47,120 nt of DNA from Candidatus Nanopelagicaceae bacterium (GCA_018883365.1 VEQF01000009.1:1-47120), one strand, 5' to 3'; shown: positions 8,401-16,971, counted from the first letter of the stretch. Notes: generated from the letters alone by a model not told the origin. Numbers and translations: made by a program.

Positions 8401-8454
8401 CGATTCGAACACAGTCTTCTCTCAGGGAGCTGACACGGCAAGGGATTTGCCATG

Positions 8455-8481
8455 AAAAAAACTGTAAATCCCTAACAGTTT
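8455..8481 (-). terminator. Rho-independent terminator after the glucosidase gene
   Basis: On the minus strand AAACTGT and ACAGTTT form a 7-bp stem around a nine-base loop. It ends in a run of seven T (complement of 8455-8461). It separates the lacI-glucosidase transcript from the binding-protein gene, which therefore needs its own promoter. Confidence 0.6.
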
Positions 8482-8488
8482 GATTAAC

Positions 8489-8502
8489 TCAAAACGTTTG
8501 CA
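8489..8502. promoter_or_regulatory. Candidate LacI-family operator
   Basis: TGCAAACGTTTTGA on the minus strand resembles the general LacI/CcpA-type operator (TGnnAnCGnTnnCA) with a palindromic AAACGTTT core and central CG. It spans the final codons of the glucosidase gene, about 140 bases before the binding-protein start, and may be bound by the LacI-type regulator at 10183-11226. One side is imperfect. Confidence 0.3.
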
Positions 8503-10150
8503 GCCATACGGTGCTGTGCGCTGGCAAGGTTAAATGGCCGTCCACCAGCTCCGCACCTGCGACTGAACTCAGAATTATTGAGGTGCCATCACCGGTTCGT
8601 GGCAGCTCCCTTTTGATTACCCCATCAGTTGTATTGGTAAAAACAAAGTAGCCACCGCCCCTGGAGAAAGCCAGAACGGAATCTGATTTCTCAATCCAAC
8701 TGAAAGACAATCCCCTCAAGTTTTTTCGCAGCTTTAATGATTCTTGATACAAACCAAATTGTGATTGCTCCTCCGCAGATCCCTCAACAAAATTCTTTTG
8801 TTGTTGATCAACGGAATTGGTTTGCCAGTTATCAGGCATGGGCAACCATGGCTCTCCGGTGGTGAATCCATAATTTTTCAGCTTTGAGTCCCAAGGCAAA
8901 GGAACTCTCGCGCCATCTCTACCTTTATCAACTCCATTTGTTCGGAAATAAACCGGATCTTGTCTAGCCTCATCAGGCAAGACTGCGTCCTCTAACCCGA
9001 GCTCCTCACCTTGGTAGATATAAACGCCACCAGGTAATGCATGGGTAAGTAATGCCATAGCTCTTGCTTTACGTAATCCGAGTTTTCCTCCACCTAATCT
9101 CGAAACTAACCGCGGTGAGTCATGGTTGCACAGAACCCAGGTTGCAGGAGCAGCAACTTCTGCAACTTCTTGCAACGTTTTATCAATTGCATTTATCAAG
9201 AATTCACTATTCCATTGCGCAATTAGAAAATCAAAGTTGAATATTTGATGCAATTCATCTGCTCTGACATATCTGACCGCTCTCGAACTTGGATGCACCC
9301 AAGCTTCAGCAACGCTCATGCGTTCGCCTGGATAAGAATCTAAAATCTTCCGCCAGGAGCGGTAAATTTCGTGAACTCCTTCGCGATCAAAAAATGGAAC
9401 ATCCGACAATAAAGACTCTCGTTGCTCTTGCGGCATATCACTTACATCTAAACGCAGCGCTCTAGTTAGGCCCTCGGGGTCGCGATGATCTCGGTGAATC
9501 TCATCTTTGACTAATCCATGTGCGACATCAATTCGGAAACCATCAACCCCAAGATCGAGCCAAAAACGTAGGGTTTTTTCAAAGTCCTCAGCGACTTCAA
9601 GATTATTCCAATTCAAATCCGCCTGAGTGGAATCAAATAAATGTAAATACCATTGCCCCAACGATCCATCCATTTCGGTTACCCGACTCCAAGCTGGGCC
9701 ACCAAAGATTGAGCACCAGTTGTTGGGTGGAATTTCTCCAGTTAATCCCCGGCCATCATAAAAATGGAATCGCTTCCTAGCGGCGGAATCCTTCGGTGAA
9801 TTGAGCGCCTCTTTGAACCAAATATGTTCCGTTGAGAAATGATTTGGAACAATATCCACAATGATTCTTAATCCAAGCTCATGGGTTTTTTCAATTAACT
9901 CCACAGCATCCGCAAGTGTTCCAAATCTTGAATCAACATCACGAGGATTTGCTACATCGTAACCACCATCTTTATTTGGTGAGGTGTAAAACGGACTTAA
10001 CCAAATCGCATCTACGCCCAAATCCTTTAGGTATGGAAGTTTTGTAATGACACCTTTTAAGTCACCCTCGCCATCACCGTTAGTATCTTTAAAGGAGCGG
10101 GGATAAACCTGATAGATGCTTGCTTCCTGCCACCAATCTTTGTTTTGCAT
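8489..10150 (-). CDS. aglA: GH13 alpha-glucosidase (oligo-1,6-/alpha-1,4-glucosidase type)
   Basis: Cytoplasmic glycoside hydrolase family 13 enzyme, 553 residues, a usual length with no signal peptide. The four conserved GH13 regions are present: DIVPNH near 99-104, GFRIDVAH with nucleophile Asp208, acid/base Glu282 in VAEAWV, and NHDSPR with Asp344. The QADLNW motif places it in the oligo-1,6-glucosidase/alpha-glucosidase subfamilies. Val209 after the nucleophile has been associated with activity on alpha-1,6 bonds, but I would not fix specificity from that. It would hydrolyse imported oligosaccharides to glucose. It lies 32 bases after lacI and is followed by a terminator. Confidence 0.88.
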   Translation of the reverse strand: MQNKDWWQEASIYQVYPRSFKDTNGDGEGDLKGVITKLPYLKDLGVDAIWLSPFYTSPNKDGGYDVANPRDVDSRFGTLADAVELIEKTHELGLRIIVDIVPNHFSTEHIWFKEALNSPKDSAARKRFHFYDGRGLTGEIPPNNWCSIFGGPAWSRVTEMDGSLGQWYLHLFDSTQADLNWNNLEVAEDFEKTLRFWLDLGVDGFRIDVAHGLVKDEIHRDHRDPEGLTRALRLDVSDMPQEQRESLLSDVPFFDREGVHEIYRSWRKILDSYPGERMSVAEAWVHPSSRAVRYVRADELHQIFNFDFLIAQWNSEFLINAIDKTLQEVAEVAAPATWVLCNHDSPRLVSRLGGGKLGLRKARAMALLTHALPGGVYIYQGEELGLEDAVLPDEARQDPVYFRTNGVDKGRDGARVPLPWDSKLKNYGFTTGEPWLPMPDNWQTNSVDQQQKNFVEGSAEEQSQFGLYQESLKLRKNLRGLSFSWIEKSDSVLAFSRGGGYFVFTNTTDGVIKRELPRTGDGTSIILSSVAGAELVDGHLTLPAHSTVWLQTF

Positions 10151-10182
10151 CTACTTTTTCACTCCGCTTTCGTTTTCCAGAA

Positions 10183-11226
10183 TCATTTTTCAATTCGTTT
10201 CGTAGAATCCCTGACCACCAATGTTGTAGGCAAGGTTAAAGAATGTGGTTCGCTTTTCGACGCTTTAATTCGCTCCATAATGGACCAAGCGGCCATTTCG
10301 CCCATTAATTGCACTGGTTGCTCAATCGTCGTCAGATCGGAGAACTCCGCCATTTCATGTCCATCAAAACCAATAATTGAAATGTCATCGGGAACTTTAA
10401 GTCCATTGCGCCTTATCGCCTGCAAAGCTCCGAGCGCCATTTCATCGGATTGGGCAAATATTGCGGTGGGGCGATCTGGTCTAGCTAATAAATCATCCAT
10501 CGCCCTGCTTGCTCCATGCATGGTGAAGTCTCCATAGACTTCACGAGAGGGCTTCCACTCTAAACCGCTTTCGGCAAGTACCTGCATAAATCCATTGCGG
10601 CGATCTTGCGGGACGCTAAAGCCAAATGGATCATCTGGGCGTCCCGATATCAAACCAATTTTCTTATGGCCTAGGTTCACTAAATGTTGTGTTGCCGTGC
10701 GGGCGCCGGCAACATCGTCAATTGCAACACTTGAACAGTTGGCATGATGCATTCCGACCAAAGCAATAGGGATACCTAAACCAAGCATCGAATCAAACTC
10801 TTCCTCGGTTGGCGGCAAACTAATAACAATTAGCGCATCCACTCTTCCCTTTAAAAGTTGATGTTGAAATAGACGCTCTCGGCCCTTCATTTGAGAAAAG
10901 TTGTAAAGCAAAAGATCTAATCCGGCTTCCCTAAGCGCCTGCTCTGCACCGTTGATTACCTGCGCGAAATACCAGCGGGAAATATATGGTGCAACCACTC
11001 CCACGGAATTGGTCCTGCCAAAAATTGCCTTCGCATTGGATTGAGGAATCGAATAATTCAACTTATCCGCAGCGTTCAGAATTTTGTTACGAGTTCCGGG
11101 ATTTACGTGATGCATCCCGCGAAGTGCCCTGGAAACTGTTGCAATCGAAACCCCAGCCTCGGCAGCCACTTCCTTGATGCCAATCTTTCCTGGAGATTGC
11201 AACGGGTCTAACTCATGACCACTCAC
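10183..11226 (-). CDS. LacI-family transcriptional regulator of the glucoside locus
   Basis: 347 residues. The N-terminal helix-turn-helix and hinge are clear (IKEVAAEAGVSIATVSRALRG, about 17-37). A periplasmic-binding-protein-like sugar sensor domain follows (SVGVVAPYISRWYFAQVI onward) with the typical C-terminal GFDGHEMAEFSDLTTIEQP. The start is GTG at 11226 with a strong GGAGGTG ribosome binding site. It is the first gene of the minus-strand locus, diverges from the alkA-like gene, and most likely represses glucosidase/transporter expression until substrate binds. Confidence 0.88.
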   Translation of the reverse strand: MSGHELDPLQSPGKIGIKEVAAEAGVSIATVSRALRGMHHVNPGTRNKILNAADKLNYSIPQSNAKAIFGRTNSVGVVAPYISRWYFAQVINGAEQALREAGLDLLLYNFSQMKGRERLFQHQLLKGRVDALIVISLPPTEEEFDSMLGLGIPIALVGMHHANCSSVAIDDVAGARTATQHLVNLGHKKIGLISGRPDDPFGFSVPQDRRNGFMQVLAESGLEWKPSREVYGDFTMHGASRAMDDLLARPDRPTAIFAQSDEMALGALQAIRRNGLKVPDDISIIGFDGHEMAEFSDLTTIEQPVQLMGEMAAWSIMERIKASKSEPHSLTLPTTLVVRDSTKRIEK

Positions 11227-11249
11227 GATGACACCTCCACGCCGAAAAA

Positions 11250-11278
11250 TCCTTAAGAGCCGCCGAAACTAGCTGCAA
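11250..11278 (-). promoter_or_regulatory. Candidate promoter of the lacI-glucosidase operon
   Basis: On the minus strand TTGCAG and TAAGGA are separated by 17 bases and lie about 25-50 bases upstream of the GTG. A second TTGCAG copy occurs a little further upstream. Confidence 0.35.
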
Positions 11279-11339
11279 GTGGCTAAAAATAGACTGCAAA
11301 ACTGAAAAAGACTAGAGGTTTTACAGATTTACTCATGTG

Positions 11340-12071
11340 ATGAATTGTGCGGCCGCTAATCTGCGCCATATGAGTCGCGCTTTAAAGGAGAAAAAGTCAG
11401 AGTCAAGCCTTCCCAGTTCTGAAAAATCGGCAAAGCAAATCGCGAACCTAATCACAGATATTAATCCGCGCTTCAAACCTGTAATCGAAAAATCCGGGCT
11501 TTGCACGATCGGTGTTTCAACTGGCATTTCGGCAGATAGCAAGAGTTTAAAACCGAGAAAACTAAAGGAGAGCAATTTCGCATCTTTAGCCTCGTCAATT
11601 ATCTCTCAGCAACTTTCTACCAAAGCTGCTGCAACAATCATCAAAAGAGTTGAAGCGGAATGCGGCGGTAAATTGAATTCAAGCAAGCTCGCGACGATTA
11701 AGACTGAAAAGCTCAGAGAGCTAGGTTGTTCCGGCTCTAAAGCACGCGCCATTAAGGAGATGGCGCTGGCCGACGTTAGTAAACAAATTCCTATGCGCTC
11801 GCTTCATAAAATGGATGACAGTGAAATCATGGGTCATCTACTACCGCTTTTCGGCGTCGGACAATGGACCGTTGAAATGTTTCTAATGTTTCAGTTGGAA
11901 AGACAGGACGTTTGGCCGGTTGGAGATTTGGGAGTTCGGCGAGGTTGGGAAAAGATACATCGCATGCGAACTGAGATTACCCCTAAAAAACTTCTGGAAT
12001 TAGGGATGGATTACTCCCCTTATCGCAGTCATGTTGCCTGGTACTGCTGGAGGGCACTAGAGGTTCTCTAG
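11340..12071 (+). CDS. DNA-3-methyladenine glycosylase II (AlkA-like, HhH-GPD)
   Basis: Base-excision repair glycosylase that removes alkylated purines. The helix-hairpin-helix and GPD core are visible (LLPLFGVGQWTVEMFLMF followed by VWPVGDLGV), with catalytic Asp near residue 196 in GDLG. The upstream SIISQQLSTKAA segment is typical of the family. I use the ATG at 11340. A GTG at 11337 and an ATG at 11370 are also in frame, and none has a clear ribosome binding site, so the N-terminus is uncertain. It stands alone on the plus strand, between the lacI-type gene and the msr genes. Confidence 0.82.
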   Translation: MNCAAANLRHMSRALKEKKSESSLPSSEKSAKQIANLITDINPRFKPVIEKSGLCTIGVSTGISADSKSLKPRKLKESNFASLASSIISQQLSTKAAATIIKRVEAECGGKLNSSKLATIKTEKLRELGCSGSKARAIKEMALADVSKQIPMRSLHKMDDSEIMGHLLPLFGVGQWTVEMFLMFQLERQDVWPVGDLGVRRGWEKIHRMRTEITPKKLLELGMDYSPYRSHVAWYCWRALEVL

Positions 12072-12095
12072 TCTTAATTATTGCTTTTGATTATT

Positions 12096-12113
12096 GCCTT
12101 AACTTCATAAGGC
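12096..12113. terminator. Weak shared hairpin between convergent genes
   Basis: GCCTTA and TAAGGC form a 6-bp stem with a six-base loop between the alkA-like gene and msrB, which converge. No strong T-run follows on either strand, so termination here would be weak. Confidence 0.3.
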
Positions 12114-12125
12114 TGGTCAATAAAA

Positions 12126-12578
12126 CTATGACTTTGGTTCAAGCACTAGAGCTACTGAATTAATGCACCAACGTTGATCTGTTGGAACGGCATAACCCTC
12201 ACCTTCAAATACATGACCTAAATGTGAGCCGCATGCCGCGCAACGAACTTCAGTGCGAATTCGTGGAGCTAATGAACGATCTTCCAAAAGAACTACAGCA
12301 TCATCTTTTGTAGGTGCGTAAAAAGAGGGCCAACCGCAGCCAGAGTGGAACTTTTCTTCACTCCTGAATAGCTCGGCATTACATGCCTTGCATTTATAAA
12401 CCCCAATAGTTTCAGTTTCATAATACTTTCCAGTGAATGCAACCTCGGTGCCTGCCTTGCGCAAAACATCAAAAGACAAAGGGTCTAAAGCTTGCTCCAG
12501 CTTCTCATCATCAAGCTGAACTGGGAATGGTTTGCCGGTTAGTGGATTGATCTTTGGTAGGTCTGATCCTGGCTGCAT
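12126..12578 (-). CDS. msrB: Peptide-methionine (R)-S-oxide reductase
   Basis: Reduces the R epimer of methionine sulfoxide in proteins. At 150 residues it is of normal length. The zinc site is made by two CxxC pairs (Cys63/Cys66 in CKAC and Cys113/Cys116 in CAAC). The catalytic cysteine is Cys138 in RWCINS. The GCGWPSF motif near 80-86 is present. It follows msrA by 35 bases, so the two stereospecific repair enzymes form one operon. Confidence 0.93.
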   Translation of the reverse strand: MQPGSDLPKINPLTGKPFPVQLDDEKLEQALDPLSFDVLRKAGTEVAFTGKYYETETIGVYKCKACNAELFRSEEKFHSGCGWPSFYAPTKDDAVVLLEDRSLAPRIRTEVRCAACGSHLGHVFEGEGYAVPTDQRWCINSVALVLEPKS

Positions 12579-12613
12579 TTTGATCCTCTACTTTTCTTTT
12601 TCTAATTTAAGAG

Positions 12614-13162
12614 TTAACTCAACTTTGGAAACGGCACACCCGTAGTAGAGTGACAATCGTATCCATTCGGATTTTTTTCTAAATATCTTTGGTGATACTC
12701 CTCGGCCAACCAGTAAGTATGTGGTTTGGCATCTTGAATTTCAGTAACAATTTCGCCATAACCCTCTTTGCGAAGTACATCGTTGTAAATTTCCCGGGTA
12801 TTAATCGCGGCAATCATTTGCTCTTCAGAGGTGGTGAAGATTGCGCTTCGGTATTGGGTTCCAATATCGCCGCCTTGTTTATTTAGTGAGGTTGGATCAT
12901 GCATAGTCCAAAACTCTTCTAGCAATCTCTGATAGGAAATTTTATTTGGATCGTAAACAACTTGAACTGTCTCCGCATGATTAGTCGTACCGGTACACAC
13001 CTGCTCATAACTTGGAGCCGGACGTTTGCCACCCATATAACCAACCGAAGTCGCTACTACTCCAGGGAGATTCCAGAAACGTCGCTCTGCTCCCCAAAAA
13101 CAACCAGTTGCAAAATAAGCCTCTTGATTGGAGTTGGGAGAAAAATCTGAAGGATTAGTCAC
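12614..13162 (-). CDS. msrA: Peptide-methionine (S)-S-oxide reductase
   Basis: Reduces the S epimer of methionine sulfoxide. The catalytic motif GCFWGAERRF lies about 20 residues from the start, followed by GYMGG and the TNHAETVQVVYDP segment. The open frame extends further upstream, but that part is the antisense of tRNA-Arg and cannot be real coding sequence. I place the start at the GTG at 13162, giving 182 residues, a normal MsrA length. No strong ribosome binding site is seen there, so the exact start is less certain than the function. It heads the msrA-msrB pair. Confidence 0.88.
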   Translation of the reverse strand: MTNPSDFSPNSNQEAYFATGCFWGAERRFWNLPGVVATSVGYMGGKRPAPSYEQVCTGTTNHAETVQVVYDPNKISYQRLLEEFWTMHDPTSLNKQGGDIGTQYRSAIFTTSEEQMIAAINTREIYNDVLRKEGYGEIVTEIQDAKPHTYWLAEEYHQRYLEKNPNGYDCHSTTGVPFPKLS

Positions 13163-13207
13163 CGGCGAATCTTGGCATGAACAATCACTGATAATCTTGT
13201 CGAAAGC

Positions 13208-13279
13208 GCCCCCGTAGCTCAGGGGATAGAGCACCGCCCTCCGGAGGCGGGTGCACAGGTTCGAATCCTGTCGGGGGCA
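13208..13279 (+). tRNA. tRNA-Arg (anticodon CCG)
   Basis: A complete cloverleaf is visible: acceptor GCCCCCG/CGGGGGC, a GCTC/GAGC D stem, anticodon stem CCGCC/GGCGG with loop CTCCGGA, and T stem ACAGG/CCTGT with loop TTCGAAT. The anticodon CCG reads CGG. The discriminator base is A. The 3' CCA is not encoded and must be added by enzyme. Confidence 0.95.
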
Positions 13280-13475
13280 CTGGTTTTGAGTCCGATAATT
13301 ACCGTAATGACCCATTTCACCCATAAATTTCTCAAATATCCGTCTCAATCCCTTGAGTTAAAAACTTTCACACGGGAGAATTACTTAGTAATCAAGCCCA
13401 TTCGGGCAACAAGCCTTAAAGGATTCGTCCGGTGGCTTGCTGTGCGGTTCTAGATTTTTGGATGAAAGAGGATTT

Positions 13476-13751
13476 ATGACAATGGATTGGCGTCATCGCG
13501 CAGCTTGTCGCGATGAAGATCCGGAGTTGTTTTTCCCAGTAGGAAATACCGGCCCCGCAATTGCGCAGATTGAAGAGGCGAAAAAAGTTTGCGTCAGATG
13601 TGAAGTTCGTGAAGCTTGCTTGCAGTGGGCGCTTGAAAGCGGTCAAGACTCTGGTGTTTGGGGCGGATTGTCAGAAGATGAAAGACGTGCCATGAAACGT
13701 CGTGCCGCTCGTAACCGGGCTCGCTTGATGGAAAATCAAACTCAAGACTAA
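13476..13751 (+). CDS. whiB1: WhiB1-type iron-sulfur transcriptional regulator
   Basis: Small 91-residue Wbl protein binding a 4Fe-4S cluster through Cys11, Cys39, Cys42 and Cys48. The GVWGG turn lies at 60-64 and a basic C-terminal segment (RRAMKRRAARNRAR) for DNA binding follows. The N-terminus (MDWRHRAACRDEDPELFFP) closely follows mycobacterial WhiB1, an essential NO-sensitive partner of the primary sigma factor. The ATG at 13476 has an AGAGG ribosome binding site six bases upstream; an earlier in-frame TTG at 13437 is unlikely. The 196 bases before it hold small inverted repeats (GCCC/GGGC near 13395-13407; CAAGCC/GGCTTG at 13410 and 13434) but no gene. It converges on pdtaS, as whiB1 and pdtaS do in mycobacteria. 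Confidence 0.92.
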   Translation: MTMDWRHRAACRDEDPELFFPVGNTGPAIAQIEEAKKVCVRCEVREACLQWALESGQDSGVWGGLSEDERRAMKRRAARNRARLMENQTQD

Positions 13752-13758
13752 TTTAGAT

Positions 13759-15234
13759 TCATTGCTTTAGCGGAATGGTAATTCTGAATACGGTTCCAGC
13801 TTTACTTTTATCGAAATCTATTTTGCCTGCTAATTCATTTTGGGTAAGAGTTTTTACAATTTGAAGACCTAAGTTGGTTTTCTCAAGACTGAACTCTGCT
13901 GGTAGTCCAACTCCATCATCAGATACTTCAACATTTATCATTTCCTCGGTTTTGGTCACAGCCAAATCAACCTTCGAACCCTGAACAGATACACCATGTT
14001 CCAAGGCGTTGTGAACTAGTTCAGTTAAGACCAGAGCTAGAGGGGTCGCAATCAAAGCAGGTATTGAGCCGAACTCGCCGTGCTTACTAATTGTGATTTC
14101 ATTTGGTCGAGTACTTAACTCAATCGCACTCTGGATAATTTTGTTTATTACCTCATCAAATTGCACCGTGTCCTGTGCGCTATTTGAGAGGGTTTCATGG
14201 ACCAGGGCAATTGAGGCTACCCGGCGAACAGCTTCCTCTATTGCTGCAGCCGCACTTGGTTCATCAGTTCTTCTCGCTTGAAGCCTTAACAGTGCAGAAA
14301 CGGTCTGAAGGTTGTTTTTGACTCGATGGTGAATTTCTCTAATCGTGGCATCTTTGCTTATCAATGCTCGATCTTTTCGTCGTAGTTCAGTTACATTGTG
14401 AACCAAAACTACTGCGCCTATCCGGTTATCCCCTTCAGTTAACGGAATTGCAAGTAAATCTACGACACCGCCACTGTTTTCAAACTCAGCTCTTCTAAGG
14501 TTTTTTCCGCTCATAGAAACTCGCCAGTTTTCTTCTCGAGGTTGCAGACCGTAGCTTTTTAACGCCAACGAATCTAAAACTTCTCCGAGTTTGTGGCCTT
14601 CTAAATCTCGCTCCCAACCGATTCGCGAAAAGGCGGATCTAGCGTTTGGGCTCGCAAATGTGATTTCGCCATCCACCGATAAGCGCACTAAACCATCTCC
14701 AACACGGGGAGCAGCTTCGGCTAAGTAGACGCTATCTTTTACCGGAAAATTACCTTCGGCAATCATACGATAAATATGATTTGCAATCTCTCGATAATTC
14801 AATTCAAGTCGAGAAGGGGTTCGCATTGTTTCTAAATTTCGATGTCGAGAGATGACTGCGATAACTTTGTTGTTAAACAAAACTGGAATTGTTTCTTCTT
14901 TTACGTTTAGATCACCAATTTGCTGTGGCTCGGTCTCTCTAACAATTTCTCCAGTTGATAAGGAGTGATCGATATTTGATCTACTACCCCATGAAATCTC
15001 TTCTCCAATAACATCATGAGAAAAAACCGTTGCCGCCGTCATTGGGCGAATCTGTGCAATTACACGATGGCCTTCAGGCCAGCTTTTCTCATCGGTGCGA
15101 AGTGGAATCCATAGAACCAAATCTGCAAAGGAAATATCTGCAAGTAGCTGCCACTCTGCTACCAATTCACCTAAACGGGCGACATCCTGTGAAGTTAGGG
15201 AGTTCGCGCCCGCGACGAGGTGACGAAATGGCAT
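13759..15234 (-). CDS. pdtaS: PdtaS-type sensor histidine kinase
   Basis: Soluble sensor kinase of the HisKA_2 type that phosphorylates the antiterminator-type response regulator PdtaR, not in this window. It has 491 residues: a GAF-like sensor (about 20-160), a PAS-like domain (175-285), the dimerisation/phosphoacceptor segment IREIHHRVKNNLQ with His302/His303, and an HATPase_c domain with N box (ELVHNALEHG) and G boxes (DDGVGLP, LGLQIV). The long match to the mycobacterial protein around SKDATIREIHHRVKNNL makes the call firm. It lies 13 bases after the CpaE-like gene, suggesting co-transcription. Confidence 0.92.
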   Translation of the reverse strand: MPFRHLVAGANSLTSQDVARLGELVAEWQLLADISFADLVLWIPLRTDEKSWPEGHRVIAQIRPMTAATVFSHDVIGEEISWGSRSNIDHSLSTGEIVRETEPQQIGDLNVKEETIPVLFNNKVIAVISRHRNLETMRTPSRLELNYREIANHIYRMIAEGNFPVKDSVYLAEAAPRVGDGLVRLSVDGEITFASPNARSAFSRIGWERDLEGHKLGEVLDSLALKSYGLQPREENWRVSMSGKNLRRAEFENSGGVVDLLAIPLTEGDNRIGAVVLVHNVTELRRKDRALISKDATIREIHHRVKNNLQTVSALLRLQARRTDEPSAAAAIEEAVRRVASIALVHETLSNSAQDTVQFDEVINKIIQSAIELSTRPNEITISKHGEFGSIPALIATPLALVLTELVHNALEHGVSVQGSKVDLAVTKTEEMINVEVSDDGVGLPAEFSLEKTNLGLQIVKTLTQNELAGKIDFDKSKAGTVFRITIPLKQ

Positions 15235-15247
15235 GGGTAGAGCGTAC

Positions 15248-16312
15248 TCATCTTGAATTCCCCAGATAAATCGAGAGCTCAGTTAGGGATTTACGCATCG
15301 AGCTTCGGGGTCCAACTTCTGAGATAGTTGCAAACCGGCTCGAAGCTTTATCTATCAAGCCGTAATCTCTCGGGATAACAAAATGTTTTTCTGCGGCACC
15401 CAGCTCCTGTAACTTTAATCGAAAACTCTTTTTAAATGCCAGATGTCGAGAGGAACTTGAGGACTGGTTTAGCACATAGGTTATCTGCGCTTCTGGATAG
15501 AAATCGCTAATCCCTCTAGCAAAACTCTCCATTTCAGACAAGCTATGGTGCTCGGGTTGTGCAACAAAAACAATTTGACGACAAAATTGGAGATAGTCAA
15601 TAAATTTTCTACCGCTTATTCTTCGGTCCCGTTGAGCGATGGAAATATCTGGTGCCTGACCCAGATCTATGCAATGTAAAGCAGTTCTGTCTTTTTGATC
15701 TGGCTTAGTTAAGGAGATTAGTTCAGCCAAAGAATTATCCATTCGTGATAAATCCAAAAGTCGCAACCGTTCATGCAGCGAAATTACGCTTTTGTAACCT
15801 TTCACTCCCAATCTAACTGCTATGTCATTTCTATCTGGATCTGCATCAACTATGGTCGTAGTCTCCGAATTTGCTAGCTCGGCCGCAATGTTTATGGTCA
15901 ATGTTGTTATTCCGGGTGCTGAGTTACTTCCGGTAAAACCTATAAAGTCAGAGTGAGCCTTTAGCGCTCGAGTTGCTTCATTGATGCCCCGACTGATGCT
16001 TTCCTCGGATTGGCGCAAACTTTCAAAGACTAAATCCATAAACTCATCAGATGAAAATCTGATATCGCTGGCTATTTGAACCCAGCAAATCTGTTCTCGT
16101 TTGTAGTTACCTATCTCCACATGTCGAACAGTTATTTGCTCATCGATAACTACGAGTATGCGCTGCTCATCATCTAGATTACTTAAAATTTGATTTAACT
16201 GACCTACTGAATGCGCCCGAGCATGTAACTCAAACTCGCGATTAGTCAGTACCTCAATGACCGTATCCTCGAGGGCAAAATCAGATAACGCGGTAACAAA
16301 GCTGATTTTCAA
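15248..16312 (-). CDS. CpaE/MinD-like protein with degenerate P-loop
   Basis: 354 residues in two parts: an N-terminal receiver-like region (1-110) without an evident phosphorylation site, and a MinD/ParA-fold domain (120-354). Where ParA-family ATPases have KGGxGKT, this protein reads GSNSAPGITTLTINIA (about 128-143). Both the signature lysine and the P-loop lysine are absent. The later VDADPDRND segment (155-163) and the hydrophobic core are kept. This is the arrangement of CpaE of Tad/Flp pilus systems. No other pilus gene is present except the SAF protein that overlaps its start by four bases. It may be a non-hydrolysing localisation factor. Function unknown. Confidence 0.7.
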   Translation of the reverse strand: MKISFVTALSDFALEDTVIEVLTNREFELHARAHSVGQLNQILSNLDDEQRILVVIDEQITVRHVEIGNYKREQICWVQIASDIRFSSDEFMDLVFESLRQSEESISRGINEATRALKAHSDFIGFTGSNSAPGITTLTINIAAELANSETTTIVDADPDRNDIAVRLGVKGYKSVISLHERLRLLDLSRMDNSLAELISLTKPDQKDRTALHCIDLGQAPDISIAQRDRRISGRKFIDYLQFCRQIVFVAQPEHHSLSEMESFARGISDFYPEAQITYVLNQSSSSSRHLAFKKSFRLKLQELGAAEKHFVIPRDYGLIDKASSRFATISEVGPRSSMRKSLTELSIYLGNSR

Positions 16313-16971
16313 GGGGATTTCACCAGAACAAAATCAGAGATTGCTAAAGCTTGAATCAATCGCGCAACTAACTCTTCCGGCACCAGTAAAGTGATTCCGA
16401 CCTCGCCACCCAACTTACTTGCCTCCAAATCGATACCTTCAATAGCGACTTGATTGAGAATCAATCCAGGCTTTAGGGGTTTTGAGTCTCCCATGGCACT
16501 TAATTGTTGTTTTGGGATTCCATAAACATCCACTAACTCTCCGGTCTTAAGCAGATAAGGAAGTTTTGATGCCGGAACGGAAATGGGAACCTTGCGCAGA
16601 TTTGCGAGTGCATCCTCAGATAGCGCGTAGGCCGGAATAATTTCTGAAGCTCCAATCGCCCTAACAATGTGATTTCCAACTATGGATATATTCCCATCTA
16701 AGTACAGCCCAATATTTGAGGGCATTAATACCTGGGTGGTTTCAACATCCTCCGGGTCAATTACGCTTCCAGCTGCTAAATCAACTTTTGCGCTCCATAC
16801 AGTCACCATTCGATTTGCCGAACTTGATATGAGAAAAGCGGAAATAAATGAAAGGGCAATTAGCGCGACACCAAACAGCATTCTTAAGTTGAGCATTGAT
16901 CCAATCTTTCCCATTAAGGTCAGATTGGCTTTTCTTTGATTAGGTTCAATCTCATCGTGGTGCTTTTTCAT
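16309..16971 (-). CDS. SAF-domain membrane protein (CpaB/RcpC-like)
   Basis: 220 residues: a cytoplasmic basic N-terminus, one transmembrane helix (about 33-50), then an extracytoplasmic SAF domain starting at VDLAAGSVIDPEDVE and a second beta-rich region. SAF domains occur in CpaB/RcpC pilus proteins and in flagellar FlgA. The gene overlaps the CpaE-like gene by four bases (ATGA). With pdtaS it forms a three-gene run. The usual secretin, ATPase and pilin genes are absent, so it either belongs to a Tad system located elsewhere or to a different process. Confidence 0.7.
   Translation of the reverse strand: MKKHHDEIEPNQRKANLTLMGKIGSMLNLRMLFGVALIALSFISAFLISSSANRMVTVWSAKVDLAAGSVIDPEDVETTQVLMPSNIGLYLDGNISIVGNHIVRAIGASEIIPAYALSEDALANLRKVPISVPASKLPYLLKTGELVDVYGIPKQQLSAMGDSKPLKPGLILNQVAIEGIDLEASKLGGEVGITLLVPEELVARLIQALAISDFVLVKSP

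Noticed and set aside
10145-10537. 130-codon plus-strand frame opposite the LacI gene
   Set aside because: Antisense to a firmly identified regulator, with no recognisable protein pattern.
13163-13348. N-terminal extension of msrA reading NQCPRQDSNLCTRL and further
   Set aside because: It is the antisense of tRNA-Arg and its flank, a well-known spurious translation. The real gene starts after it.
15248-16971. A Tad/Flp pilus locus
   Set aside because: Only cpaB- and cpaE-like genes are present; no secretin, ATPase, membrane platform, pilin or prepilin peptidase.
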